Part shown: piece after piece, positions 1 through 8,102 of the stretch
Layout of the letters: each line of letters opens with the position of its first letter
How positions within the stretch are numbered: position 1 is the first letter of the stretch
Source of the DNA: Myxococcales bacterium
GTDB lineage: Bacteria > Myxococcota_A > Bradymonadia > Bradymonadales > Bradymonadaceae
Length of the DNA: 41,773 nt
Reading direction: 5' to 3'
NCBI GenBank assembly: GCA_007119175.1
Contig: SKQC01000363.1
Span: 1 to 41,773, forward strand
Position numbers and translations under genes: made by a program
The notes under the pieces: model-generated
The model's database searches: none
What the model saw: only the letters and a program-made list of their open reading frames with translations
Told to the model about the DNA's origin: nothing

Positions 1-102
1 AATCTGGGGGCCTTCTCCGTCGAGTTCGTCAAGGGTGCCGCCGACCCGGAATTCCGGGTCGGCGGCACCCTTGACGAACTCGACGGAGAAGGCCCCCAGA
101 TT
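1..102. repeat. Perfect 102-bp palindrome at the window edge
   Basis: Bases 1-51 are the exact reverse complement of bases 52-102, with no loop. The centre is CCGGAATTCCGG, which contains a GAATTC site. The right arm reads as sense codons of the gene that follows, and the left arm is the same segment inverted. A gapless palindrome of this length exactly at a sequence end is typical of a fold-back (inverted chimera) in amplified or assembled DNA, so everything left of about base 51 may not be genuine genomic sequence. Confidence 0.97.
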
Positions 103-534
103 GCCGAAAGCGGCGGTGGTGTCGGCGATATCACGCGCAGTGGCGGCGACTCTGAGGCCGGCCGACTCGACGCCCGCGAACGCCCAGAGGAGGTCCGCGG
201 CACAGTGCGCAACGTCAGCGCTCTTACCCAGGTGCAGGGAAGTTTGTCCCGCGATGATATTGAACGCGTCATTGGCCGCCATCAGGGGCGCATCACTGGC
301 TGCTATGAATCGGCGCTCAACGAGGACCCCAGTCTCGGTGGCCAGATCACCTTTCAGTGGACGGTCAATGCCGACGGTAGCGTCAGCTCCGCAAGCGAAC
401 AAACCAGCACTCTCGGCAGTGGCTCGGTTTCCAATTGCATCCTCAACATCATTCGCGGTATGGACTTTCCCAATCCCGATGGTGGAAGTTCTGTTGAGAT
501 CGCGTATCCCTTTGCATTCCAATCCGCCCATTGA
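1..534 (+). CDS. AgmX/PglI C-terminal domain protein, 5' partial
   Basis: Frame 1 is open from the first base to the TGA at 532-534, so this is the 3' part of a longer gene. The tracked ORF starting at GTG 205 is not the true start. The last ~100 residues have the AgmX/PglI C-terminal domain pattern: a helix with LSRDDIERVI, then a CYESAL element, a beta segment with a DGSV turn, and a second Cys in SNCILNII. In Myxococcus, proteins with this TonB-C-like domain (AgmX/GltJ, PglI/GltG) are inner-membrane proteins reaching across the periplasm in the gliding machinery. The Gly/Glu/Asp-rich stretch before it looks like a linker. The N-terminal part is outside the window and the first ~50 bases are suspect because of the palindrome. 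A lipoprotein gene follows after 36 nt, probably in the same operon. Family placement is good; a gliding role is inference. Confidence 0.8.
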   Translation, partial: NLGAFSVEFVKGAADPEFRVGGTLDELDGEGPQIAESGGGVGDITRSGGDSEAGRLDARERPEEVRGTVRNVSALTQVQGSLSRDDIERVIGRHQGRITGCYESALNEDPSLGGQITFQWTVNADGSVSSASEQTSTLGSGSVSNCILNIIRGMDFPNPDGGSSVEIAYPFAFQSAH

Positions 535-570
535 CGTCGTTTTATCCCTACTTTCGAGAGGTAAACTCCC

Positions 571-1089
571 ATGTCGTACCGCATTTCCGCCTCCTCTTTA
601 GCACTTTTGCTCGCTGTCGGTCTGATCGCATGTGGCGACGACGATGACGCCTCCGATATCTGCAGTGATCGCGAATTAGTACCCCACGTCTCTCCCGTCG
701 TTTTCGGCGAGCTCTCCGAGTCGCTGATCCCCCATGAATGGCACCTGTTATTGCACAATTCCTGCAATGCAGAAGTTACGATCGAGGAGGCCTGCCTGAT
801 CGGCGACGACGCCGACCAATTTGTGCTCGAAGGGCCAGAAAGCGACGTCGCAGTTCGCAATCAGGACAGCGTCCTGCGCCTTACCTATGAGCGAGAAAGC
901 ACCCATAGTGGCGACGATCAGGACGACCTCGCAATCGTCGTGCAATCCGATGCCGAGAATGCACCGACCATCGTTGTTCCCGTCTGTGCGCGTGTCGTCA
1001 GTGACCCCGATGAAGAAGCCGAGATGGAATGCAATTCGCCGATCGAGATTCCCGCCGAAGGTGAACGGGTCGACGGACTTTGCTCGTAG
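571..1089 (+). CDS. Small lipoprotein with ASH-like domain
   Basis: The product is 172 aa. A type II signal peptide ends in the lipobox LIAC (Cys21), followed by an acidic GDDDD linker, so it should be lipid-anchored in the envelope. Residues ~37-142 resemble the ASH/choice-of-anchor-D immunoglobulin-like fold common in secreted myxobacterial proteins: a VVFGEL strand, an HLLLHNSC strand, a DADQFVLEG loop, and a final strand ending in VPVCARV. Four cysteines after the lipid Cys could pair. A GAGAGG-like ribosome site lies about nine bases before the ATG. It probably shares a transcript with the AgmX-like gene, and a terminator follows about 150 bp after the stop. The specific function is unknown. 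Confidence 0.8.
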   Translation: MSYRISASSLALLLAVGLIACGDDDDASDICSDRELVPHVSPVVFGELSESLIPHEWHLLLHNSCNAEVTIEEACLIGDDADQFVLEGPESDVAVRNQDSVLRLTYERESTHSGDDQDDLAIVVQSDAENAPTIVVPVCARVVSDPDEEAEMECNSPIEIPAEGERVDGLCS

Positions 1090-1235
1090 TACTGAGCGCC
1101 GGAAGTACGCAGGTGACTGGACGACGAGGGCAAGCCGCAACACAGCCATCGTCATTCAGCACCGCCGAGAGTCGCAGCGTACTTTCCAAGGCTAGCACTA
1201 AATGCGCCCGGCCCCTGGCCGGCCCGTAAATAGCG

Positions 1236-1275
1236 CGGCCGGGATGCCCCCCTCGAGGGCTCCCGGCCGTTTTTT
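1236..1275 (+). terminator. Rho-independent terminator
   Basis: A 9-bp GC stem (CGGCCGGGA / TCCCGGCCG) encloses an inner 4-bp stem (GCCC/GGGC) and is followed by TTTTTT. It reads on the + strand, ending the AgmX-like/lipoprotein transcript. It sits between convergent genes; there is no U-tract for the opposite strand. The rest of 1090-1307 shows no gene. Confidence 0.85.
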
Positions 1276-1307
1276 GCGTTCTTGTGTATGTCGTTTAAGC
1301 CACCGGT

Positions 1308-1931
1308 TCAGCGTCTCGGTCGATCAAAGACCACATAAAAAGGCGTGACGTCACCACCTCCCCGGGCAAATGATGAGTAATCATTCCACCATTGCTGGGT
1401 CACCTGATCGAGACGCTCCATCTGCTGCATGATCTCACGATCAAGCTGCCGGGCTTCTTCCTTTTCGTCGTCGACGGCGTCCCGAATATCCTCCAGATCA
1501 TAGACTGCGCGATCATTTCGCACCGCTACCCGTGCCACCAGCAGTTCTAGTTCGGCTTCTGCCACGTCGATTTCAATCGCCGCTCGCTCCGCCTGAAGCT
1601 CCAGCAGATCCGTCCTCGCATCGAGGAGCTGATGAAGCGTGGTCACCAGCGCCGATGTGCCGTCAGGCCAGGTGCTATGTCGATTGATCTGGCGATGCCA
1701 CTGTTCCATGCGGACCAATTCAGCGCTTGCTTCGTCGTATTGAGCGCGAGCAACAGCGACCCGGTCTTGACCGTCGGCGATCAAGCGTCGATCGGCGGTG
1801 GGAACGCTGGGATCATGGATACTGATCGGATCAACTCCCGACGAGCAACCCAAAAGCAGAGCGATACAGCTCAGCATTATCCACCGGCTGTAGTCTGATA
1901 GTCGGAAACCATCGGCGCAATCACAACTCAC
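1308..1931 (-). CDS. Coiled-coil lipoprotein, last gene of TPR operon
   Basis: The product is 207 aa from a GTG start. The tracked ORF runs further upstream inside the preceding gene, but GTG at 1931 has a GGGAGG ribosome site six bases before it and overlaps the stop of the TPR gene, typical of translational coupling. ATG at 1877 is the alternative start. The N-terminus has a hydrophobic segment ending in LLLGC, a probable lipobox. The middle of the protein is Ala/Glu/Leu/Arg-rich and should form a long helix or coiled coil, and the C-terminus is short and non-helical. I do not recognise a family. It is the fourth gene of an operon with a beta-barrel and two TPR lipoproteins, which suggests a periplasmic stalk or adaptor in the same complex. 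Confidence 0.72.
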   Translation of the reverse strand: MSCDCADGFRLSDYSRWIMLSCIALLLGCSSGVDPISIHDPSVPTADRRLIADGQDRVAVARAQYDEASAELVRMEQWHRQINRHSTWPDGTSALVTTLHQLLDARTDLLELQAERAAIEIDVAEAELELLVARVAVRNDRAVYDLEDIRDAVDDEKEEARQLDREIMQQMERLDQVTQQWWNDYSSFARGGGDVTPFYVVFDRPRR

Positions 1932-4900
1932 GGCCACCCTCCCGTTCTGCGGAGTACCTCTCGGCAAGTTCTTCGACCAGATCAGACTGGCCATTTTCTC
2001 GAAGTATTCTCCCCAGATTTCGTTTGCCAGCCTGATTTCCGGCGTCAGCGGACCTCGAAAACGCCTCAAACGCTCTGCGAAGATCTCCCATCTCATAGCT
2101 CGCCACACCGACCAGGTTCATCTCCTCGCTGCCTCCGCCGGCGCTGACCGCCTGCTGAAATGCAAGGCGTGCCAGATGAGGATCGCCGCCGTCGAGTAAT
2201 TGAGTGCCCAGTGTGCGCAGGGCGTCGACATCGTCGGGATTTCGCGCCACACGCTCTCGCAGCTGCTCGGCGCCCTCGCCGAGCTCGATGCTGCGCCGCG
2301 AGCCGGGAGAAGCATATGTGGCAAGCGTTGCATCCCAGGGCTGACCCTGCAGGCATTGCTGGACGACATCGTCGAAGATATGACTGCTCCACAGCCGCGT
2401 CGAACACGCCTCAAGGGCCTCATCGACGGTCGCCTCGATGCGCTGGATGCGATCGTCGATTGCCCCCTGTAACTGCTCGCGTTGCTGAGAGTCGAGATCT
2501 GCGGGCAGCGACACGCGGGATAATTCACCGACGACATGCTGCATGGCATAGGCCAGCCGTGCGAAAGCGACCGTCGTATAGCGCTGGCTGCGCTGCCGGG
2601 CTGCGTTTAGATAATTTTGCTGAGTGACGTCGATCAGGGTGATATAGTCCTGAATGACTGTAAAATCTTCCAACTCCGGGAAGCGCTGCAAGGTCGCCAA
2701 CATCACCTCTGCGAGTCCGTAATGAGCGCGGGCCTCGGCTTCCGATGACGCTCCGGCAATGCCCAGTACCTGCTGAAAATACCCCGCTGCCTCATCAGGG
2801 TTGCCCTCGGCAAGCTGGGCGAGACCGAGGCGTACCAGCACTTCTGGCTGCCCCTCGTCTTCGTAGCGCACCAATTCGCGAAACACCTGCTGCGGCGATG
2901 CGCTCTGCTCGAGCAATTGCGCGTAGCTTCCCAGGGCCTGGGCACGGGCCTCCGGCGTCTCCGATGCGTTCAGCGCCTCGTGATAATAGCGCCGCGCCTC
3001 GTCGTATTCGCCCAGCTCCTGTTTGAGTTCTCCGGCAGCCGTTAAAAATCGCGTTCGCTGCTCTGGATCATAATCTCCGGCCCGCTCCAAAAACTCCACG
3101 CCGCGGTCGTATTCAAAGCGCCGCACCGCAGTCTGGGCCAACGAGGAGAAGATTCCCGATAGCTCGTCGCTGTCTGGATACGATGCCGCCAATTCATCGG
3201 CCATCTCATACATCTGCGCCGTATCACCGGAGGAGCGGGCGGCGACGAAAGCATTGAGCAATGCATTTTCTCCGGTCTCCGTTCCCGCGTGAACCTCGGC
3301 GAAATCCTGCAATGGCGTCAGATCGACGTCGTCATCACCGGCGGCCGCCAGCGTCAGAGCATCGAGCCGCTGCTGTTCGGCGACCTCGAGGATCTCCTCG
3401 ATATCGGTGCGCAAGCTACTGGAGGCCGGCGAACCGGATTGCAAAAACCGCTGGCTCGCCGCAATCAGGCCATCAAAATCGGTAATCGTCAAATAGCTGT
3501 CCAGCACCAGGCGAATTGCCTCTTCAGACTGGTCGGTGTCCGGGAATTGGTAGGCCACCAATCCCAGCTTGTCGATTGCCTCGTCATACTCTCCGGCATC
3601 GAAATGGCTTTCGGCAATCGCGAATTTAACTCGCTTTCGTCGATCTCCCTCCAGCCCCAACTCCAGTAATTGCTCACCGGCTGCACGCAGCGATGTCCTG
3701 GCGGTCACGCTTTCGAATTGACCGCGATCCGCCTCCCGCTCCAATGAGGTCTGAAAATTGACGACAGCATCGTAGAGGGCATCGGCTCGTTCCTCATCGT
3801 CGTCGATAAGGGTAGCGGCCTCCATGCCTCGCTGACCGGCTTCGAAGTTTCGGTCCTCAACCTCCAACACCTCCACCAGGTTGAGCAAAATCGAGACCCG
3901 CTCCTCGCTGTCGGGATAGGTGTCCAGGTGAGCCCGGTAGGCTCGCGCCACCTCTGCGGCTTGACGCTGCTCTTCTTCACCACTGGCCTGATTCATTTTC
4001 TCCTGGGCCTCCGTCGACAGGCTCCGGACGTAGACCTCAAACTCCTCGAATAAACCGACCGCTTCGCTCTCCTCAATTGAGATCTGACCATGGTAGTTGG
4101 TCAGCGCCCTGTTTATCAGTTCCACATCGGAGGCGACGGAGTCATAATCTCCCAGTTCGTTTAGCGACGTAAACAGAGTGCGGGCATCCTCCAGTCGATC
4201 AAAGTCGGCATGGCCGTAGTTGAGCAATTCTCTAGAGACGTCTCGTGCCCCTTCGAATTCATCGTGCAATCGGTATCGACGAGCCAGACGGTGAAGGCCA
4301 GCCACGTAAGTGGGACGATTATTGGCCCATTCCCGGTAATAGGCGATGGCGTCTTCCGGCTGGCGTTCCTGGCTGTAGCAATAGCCCAGATCGACAAGCG
4401 AGTTGCGTTCGACATCGATGGATTGATCGACGCCCGGCAATCCCTCCAATGCCGCCAAGTTGACCTCATCGCCCGCCAGATACTCCTCCCAGTCCGCCAT
4501 CGCCCCCATTGCCGACTCGAAGAAATCAAGGGCCTGTTCGCAATCGCCATCGTTAATCGCCACCCAGGCCATCTTGTATTGAGCCAGACCGGATGCCGAA
4601 TTGAGCTCGTCGTCGATAATTTGTTCGTAATAATGAGCGGCTTCCGACATCTCGTGCTGATCGAATTCATAGTCCCCAAGCACGATCAGCGCCTGGTGGC
4701 GAAGCAGACTGTCCGGATATTCAGCGACCAATCGCTGCATGGCCGTGCGCATCTCATCATAATTTCCCAGTTCCCGATGCTCATGGCCCATATTGAACAA
4801 CATCCGCGGTGCCTCCGCGCTGTCTGGAAAGCGGCGCAGAGTGGTCTGGTAGATGTCGATGGCGTCGTTTTTCAGCAGGCGCACCTCCGGCACGTATAGA

Positions 4901-5199
4901 TCGGCCTGTGCCTCTCCGCTTTCGCGAAGCCGGGCCAACTGATAGTGGTAGCGAGCCTCTTCGCTGAGCAATTCGGCAAGTCGCATATACAACTCGGGCA
5001 AATACTCCGCTCCCTGCGACCAGGCGATGGTCTCTCGGGTCTCGTCGACCGCATTTCGCACCTGGGCAATTCGCAGGCGCAGTGACTCCACCTCTGCTGT
5101 ATCTTGAGCCTCAAACGACGGTGTTGAGCAGCCGGCCACCGGGCCCAGAGCCAACACGGCCAGCAAACCGCCAACGACCAGATAGATCACTCGATGCAT
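1921..5199 (-). CDS. Large TPR lipoprotein
   Basis: The product is 1092 aa. A signal peptide ends in PVAGC (Cys24), a good lipobox. Nearly the whole mature protein is helical with degenerate tetratricopeptide repeats: recurrent A..YY/A..Y helices and BamD/YfiO-like FPDS turns spaced through the protein (for example near residues 125, 160 and 430), and clear repeats at ~690-830 and ~990-1080. TPR arrays are protein-protein scaffolds; with a lipid anchor this one should act on the periplasmic face of the outer membrane. The start overlaps the stop of the upstream TPR gene by 13 nt. In Myxococcus, large TPR proteins (AgmK/GltI, AglT/GltE) belong to the gliding apparatus, and the barrel plus TPR arrangement here resembles that. 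Direct orthology is not claimed. Confidence 0.85.
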   Translation of the reverse strand: MHRVIYLVVGGLLAVLALGPVAGCSTPSFEAQDTAEVESLRLRIAQVRNAVDETRETIAWSQGAEYLPELYMRLAELLSEEARYHYQLARLRESGEAQADLYVPEVRLLKNDAIDIYQTTLRRFPDSAEAPRMLFNMGHEHRELGNYDEMRTAMQRLVAEYPDSLLRHQALIVLGDYEFDQHEMSEAAHYYEQIIDDELNSASGLAQYKMAWVAINDGDCEQALDFFESAMGAMADWEEYLAGDEVNLAALEGLPGVDQSIDVERNSLVDLGYCYSQERQPEDAIAYYREWANNRPTYVAGLHRLARRYRLHDEFEGARDVSRELLNYGHADFDRLEDARTLFTSLNELGDYDSVASDVELINRALTNYHGQISIEESEAVGLFEEFEVYVRSLSTEAQEKMNQASGEEEQRQAAEVARAYRAHLDTYPDSEERVSILLNLVEVLEVEDRNFEAGQRGMEAATLIDDDEERADALYDAVVNFQTSLEREADRGQFESVTARTSLRAAGEQLLELGLEGDRRKRVKFAIAESHFDAGEYDEAIDKLGLVAYQFPDTDQSEEAIRLVLDSYLTITDFDGLIAASQRFLQSGSPASSSLRTDIEEILEVAEQQRLDALTLAAAGDDDVDLTPLQDFAEVHAGTETGENALLNAFVAARSSGDTAQMYEMADELAASYPDSDELSGIFSSLAQTAVRRFEYDRGVEFLERAGDYDPEQRTRFLTAAGELKQELGEYDEARRYYHEALNASETPEARAQALGSYAQLLEQSASPQQVFRELVRYEDEGQPEVLVRLGLAQLAEGNPDEAAGYFQQVLGIAGASSEAEARAHYGLAEVMLATLQRFPELEDFTVIQDYITLIDVTQQNYLNAARQRSQRYTTVAFARLAYAMQHVVGELSRVSLPADLDSQQREQLQGAIDDRIQRIEATVDEALEACSTRLWSSHIFDDVVQQCLQGQPWDATLATYASPGSRRSIELGEGAEQLRERVARNPDDVDALRTLGTQLLDGGDPHLARLAFQQAVSAGGGSEEMNLVGVASYEMGDLRRAFEAFSRSADAGNQAGKRNLGRILRENGQSDLVEELAERYSAEREGGREL

Positions 5200-6632
5200 C
5201 GGTCCTCCAACGGTACGATCAGGTCGTCGATTTCATCGGTCCAGAACTCTCCGCCGAACTGAAAATAAACCTGCTCTCCTCCTCTCGGCACCTCAAATAT
5301 TGCGCTCGGGGCTGTTCCCTCCACGCGGTCGCGACCGCGCAGCAGGGTGACGCTGATCTCGTGCAGCACCAATTGCACCCCCTGCTCGGCCTGCAGCAAT
5401 TCCGCGGCGAGAGCCTCTGTTTCATCTCGAAGATGCTCCCGCTCGCGCCGATCGGCCTCTTTTAACCCCCGCTGATATAGCGCGGTCAATGCGTCGGTCA
5501 GATTTTCCCCAAGGTCCGAGGCGTACTCGTTGACCAGTTGGAGTTCTAACTCCAGGCGGGCTCGATGGTCGGCCACCGGCTGGCTTACTTCACGGAGCCT
5601 GGCCGCCGCGCGAAGGGCATCGGAATCCTGCAACGACATTCCACTATGCAGATCATCGAGGGCCTCACCGTACTGCGCTCCCAGTCGAACCGCAGCAATC
5701 CGGGCCGGCTCAAACTGACACAGGCGCTGAAGATTGAACGCCTCCAATAAAAATCGCTCCGGAGCAATCAGATCACGATAGGCCGGAGCGTCGAGTGCCA
5801 GCAGTAGTCCCAGCGATCGACGGTGATTGTTGAGATAATATTTGGTCCAGGCCATCTCCAGCAACAACTGCGGATCATCGGGCGCGGTCTGCCGAATCTC
5901 TTGATAGCGATCCAATGCGTCTTCGAATTCCTCTTTTTCAAAGGCGATCCGCGCCAGGCTGCGTTGAATATTGGAGTGGATATCGTCGGGCAGATTGTCC
6001 TCGTATTCCTCGAGGATCATTTCCATCTCTTCGGCCGCCTCGTCGAGGCGATAATCGGCGAGCATTTCCACGGCTAATACATAGCGTGCCCGTGCTTTAT
6101 AAGGGCTTTCGTCGGGGATCTCGCTAAAATAATCGCTGGCCCACTCAGGATGGCCCTGCCGCAGGTTGTGACGCCCCTGGTAGAAGGCAACAAGAGCACT
6201 TGCTTCGTCACCAAAACTCGGCATCTCTGCGGTGGCCAAAAATCCGTCCACCAGTGTCCACTGGTCGTGGGGGTAATTCTCAATAACCTCTGCCAGGCCA
6301 AGGATTGCGTCTTCGACCAACTCTGCATCGCGACGGGCCGAAGCGATATCGTGGTACCACAACGCAGCCGCGTGACTCAGCTCCAACTGCTTGAGGTTGT
6401 CGGCCATCAGGCGGCCCGCCCTGTCGTAGCGGGAGTCGTCGACTGAGCCGGTGCGCTGGTATTGATAGGCCGCCCGTGCGGCCAACGCCGCATCGCCCTC
6501 CAGCGACGCCTCCACGGCCTGCGAGAAGAGATCGTCTCGCTCTTCGGCAAGCTGCACTCCTCCACAGCCCATCGCCAATAGCAGGACCACCACCAATCCA
6601 TATGCGAATGTCATCGACGGCGCATTGTTCAT
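5187..6632 (-). CDS. TPR lipoprotein
   Basis: The product is 481 aa. I chose ATG 6632, four bases after the stop of the barrel gene; the tracked start at 6677 would lie inside that gene. The signal peptide ends in LLLAMGC (Cys23), a probable lipobox. The body is an alpha-helical TPR-like array, with recognisable repeats around ~150-290 such as YLNNHRRSLGLL and FEKEEFEDALDRYQEI. A long charged helix at ~380-425 may be a coiled coil. A short C-terminal beta-rich segment (~430-481) contains YFQFGGEFW. It is co-transcribed with the barrel and the large TPR lipoprotein and is likely a periplasmic partner of the barrel. No specific family name can be assigned. Confidence 0.8.
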   Translation of the reverse strand: MNNAPSMTFAYGLVVVLLLAMGCGGVQLAEERDDLFSQAVEASLEGDAALAARAAYQYQRTGSVDDSRYDRAGRLMADNLKQLELSHAAALWYHDIASARRDAELVEDAILGLAEVIENYPHDQWTLVDGFLATAEMPSFGDEASALVAFYQGRHNLRQGHPEWASDYFSEIPDESPYKARARYVLAVEMLADYRLDEAAEEMEMILEEYEDNLPDDIHSNIQRSLARIAFEKEEFEDALDRYQEIRQTAPDDPQLLLEMAWTKYYLNNHRRSLGLLLALDAPAYRDLIAPERFLLEAFNLQRLCQFEPARIAAVRLGAQYGEALDDLHSGMSLQDSDALRAAARLREVSQPVADHRARLELELQLVNEYASDLGENLTDALTALYQRGLKEADRREREHLRDETEALAAELLQAEQGVQLVLHEISVTLLRGRDRVEGTAPSAIFEVPRGGEQVYFQFGGEFWTDEIDDLIVPLEDRCIE

Positions 6633-6636
6633 CGGA

Positions 6637-7281
6637 TCAAAATCCCAGCGACATGCCAAGTGCGATCGACAATTCATCTAGATACGACAAATCCTCGAAG
6701 AACTGGTCGTCCGGAAACATCAGGTACCGAACGTCGAGTCGAGTTGAAAATCTCTCATTGAAAAACAACCGCACTCCCGTACCCAGGCTCAATCCGGGGC
6801 GCTGGCTGCGGGTAAACCACCCGTAGGCGCCTCCAACGGTCAGCAAAAGCTCTCCACGAGCCAAACTGTCATTGAGCCAGGAGCCTTTCCAGTACAGCGG
6901 CTTAAACACCAGATTCGACGTCACATAATAGTCGAGGACCTCGAATGGGGACGGAAAAATGTCCATGGCCTCGAGCTGACCGCTGAGCCGGGTGTCAAAC
7001 TGAAAGGAGTAGTGGAACTGCGCCACCTCCCAGCCCACCAATTCACTAAAGTGAAGCGTATAACCACCGGATACGGTCACCCCGCGGGTAAATGCATCGA
7101 GCGGAAGAAGTCCCACCGTCCCACTTAGCTCATGGCGTTGAAAATACTGTCGGTCCTGAACGACCAGTGACGAGTATGGACGCAGCCCATCGTCATCCTG
7201 GGCGGTGGCGGTGGCGGGCAAAAAGAGGAGACTGATCACGATGGAGAACAGCACCAGCCCTACGCATGTCGACCTGATCAT
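6637..7281 (-). CDS. Outer-membrane beta-barrel protein
   Basis: The product is 214 aa from ATG 7281, which has GGAG eight bases upstream. The tracked start at 7314 precedes the signal peptide. The cleavable signal peptide ends near TATAQ. The mature part shows alternating hydrophobic/polar beta strands and ends in a C-terminal Phe (MSLGF), the usual signal for insertion into the outer membrane. Length and pattern match the short outer-membrane beta-barrel family widespread in myxobacteria, which includes barrels of the gliding complex. It is the first gene of the four-gene operon, so the promoter should lie in 7282-7575. A transport or anchoring role is inferred from context. Confidence 0.8.
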   Translation of the reverse strand: MIRSTCVGLVLFSIVISLLFLPATATAQDDDGLRPYSSLVVQDRQYFQRHELSGTVGLLPLDAFTRGVTVSGGYTLHFSELVGWEVAQFHYSFQFDTRLSGQLEAMDIFPSPFEVLDYYVTSNLVFKPLYWKGSWLNDSLARGELLLTVGGAYGWFTRSQRPGLSLGTGVRLFFNERFSTRLDVRYLMFPDDQFFEDLSYLDELSIALGMSLGF

Positions 7282-7575
7282 GGGGGAGACTCCAATGTGG
7301 CTAACTGCTGGCAATGGTTTGCTTGTCGGGCGACGCGAGCAATAACCCGTTTCTTGAGCGACTGTTACTCAAAGAGGCTAAGATAAAACCGAGGATTTCG
7401 CCAGTCGGTTCTTGTAGCTTTTACTCGCGCTAAGAATTCGAAAACAAGACCGTGAAGACTTGCCGTCGATCGGTTATCGTGGAAAGCCGGAACGCTCATT
7501 TGTGCCGTGCCACGGACCGGTTAATCGGCGCGATTGCCCAGTACGGTGTCACTACAACACTGACCGAGCCGCACT
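7282..7575. other. Divergent intergenic region, barrel operon / small lipoprotein
   Basis: This 294-bp gap must hold the promoters for the barrel operon (-) and the small lipoprotein gene (+). I see a weak TTGAG-N9-CTCAA dyad near 7350-7370 but no convincing -35/-10 pair. The tracked ORF 7452..7700 overlaps the real gene and has no coding hallmarks. Confidence 0.5.
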
Positions 7576-8064
7576 ATGTATCTATCATCGAATACATTCC
7601 GATCTGCGTGGCTCACCATTGTCGGTTTGGCAATAATGAGCCTGAGCTGCATTTCCGACGAGTCGGTATTTACCCAGGATCGTCTCGAAGCGTTATGTGA
7701 CCAGTCGCTTCCCATGTGCTCCACTCAGGGATCCTGTGTTCTCGATGAAACTACTTATGTCAGAAATATTTTTCCCGGCGGCTTTCGATCCATTGTTCGC
7801 AATGACTTCGACGAAGAGACATTGGTGGTCCGAATTCTCCTTACGGAGACCATAGCGCCGGGAACCGAATTGCACGTGGAGTTGCAGTCGTCCGATTGTG
7901 GGCAGATCGAAGAGGAACGCATTGCTGACGTCGATCTCTTTGAGGAGTCGGGCTCGGACCGCACTTTTACCTTTGAACTCGACTTTCACGACGACGGAGA
8001 CCACTTGCTTTCGGTCTTCTCAGATATGAATGCCGAGTATCTGCTCAGTGTCCAGCCGGAGTAA
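7576..8064 (+). CDS. Small putative lipoprotein
   Basis: The product is 162 aa. The N-terminus has a hydrophobic stretch ending in MSLSC (Cys25), a weak but plausible lipobox. Three further cysteines lie at ~41-54, and the C-terminal ~90 residues are predicted beta-rich, with a charged FELDFHDDGDHLLSV segment. It resembles no family I can name. It stands alone, divergent from the barrel operon and convergent with the acidic-repeat lipoprotein only 38 bp away, with no obvious terminator between. The ribosome site is weak. Confidence 0.65.
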   Translation: MYLSSNTFRSAWLTIVGLAIMSLSCISDESVFTQDRLEALCDQSLPMCSTQGSCVLDETTYVRNIFPGGFRSIVRNDFDEETLVVRILLTETIAPGTELHVELQSSDCGQIEEERIADVDLFEESGSDRTFTFELDFHDDGDHLLSVFSDMNAEYLLSVQPE

Positions 8065-8102
8065 TCGGTCTCACTGCTCTATCCCCCCCATGCCTGTATA
8101 GT

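Noticed and set aside
821-1195. 124-aa ORF on the + strand
   Set aside because: Overlaps the ASH-like lipoprotein in another frame and has an Arg/Ser/Thr-rich non-coding composition.
4210-4899. 229-aa ORF on the + strand
   Set aside because: Antisense to the large TPR lipoprotein, with no domain pattern or ribosome site.
7452-7700. 82-aa ORF in the divergent region
   Set aside because: Overlaps the small lipoprotein gene in another frame, with no ribosome site, signal or recognisable pattern.
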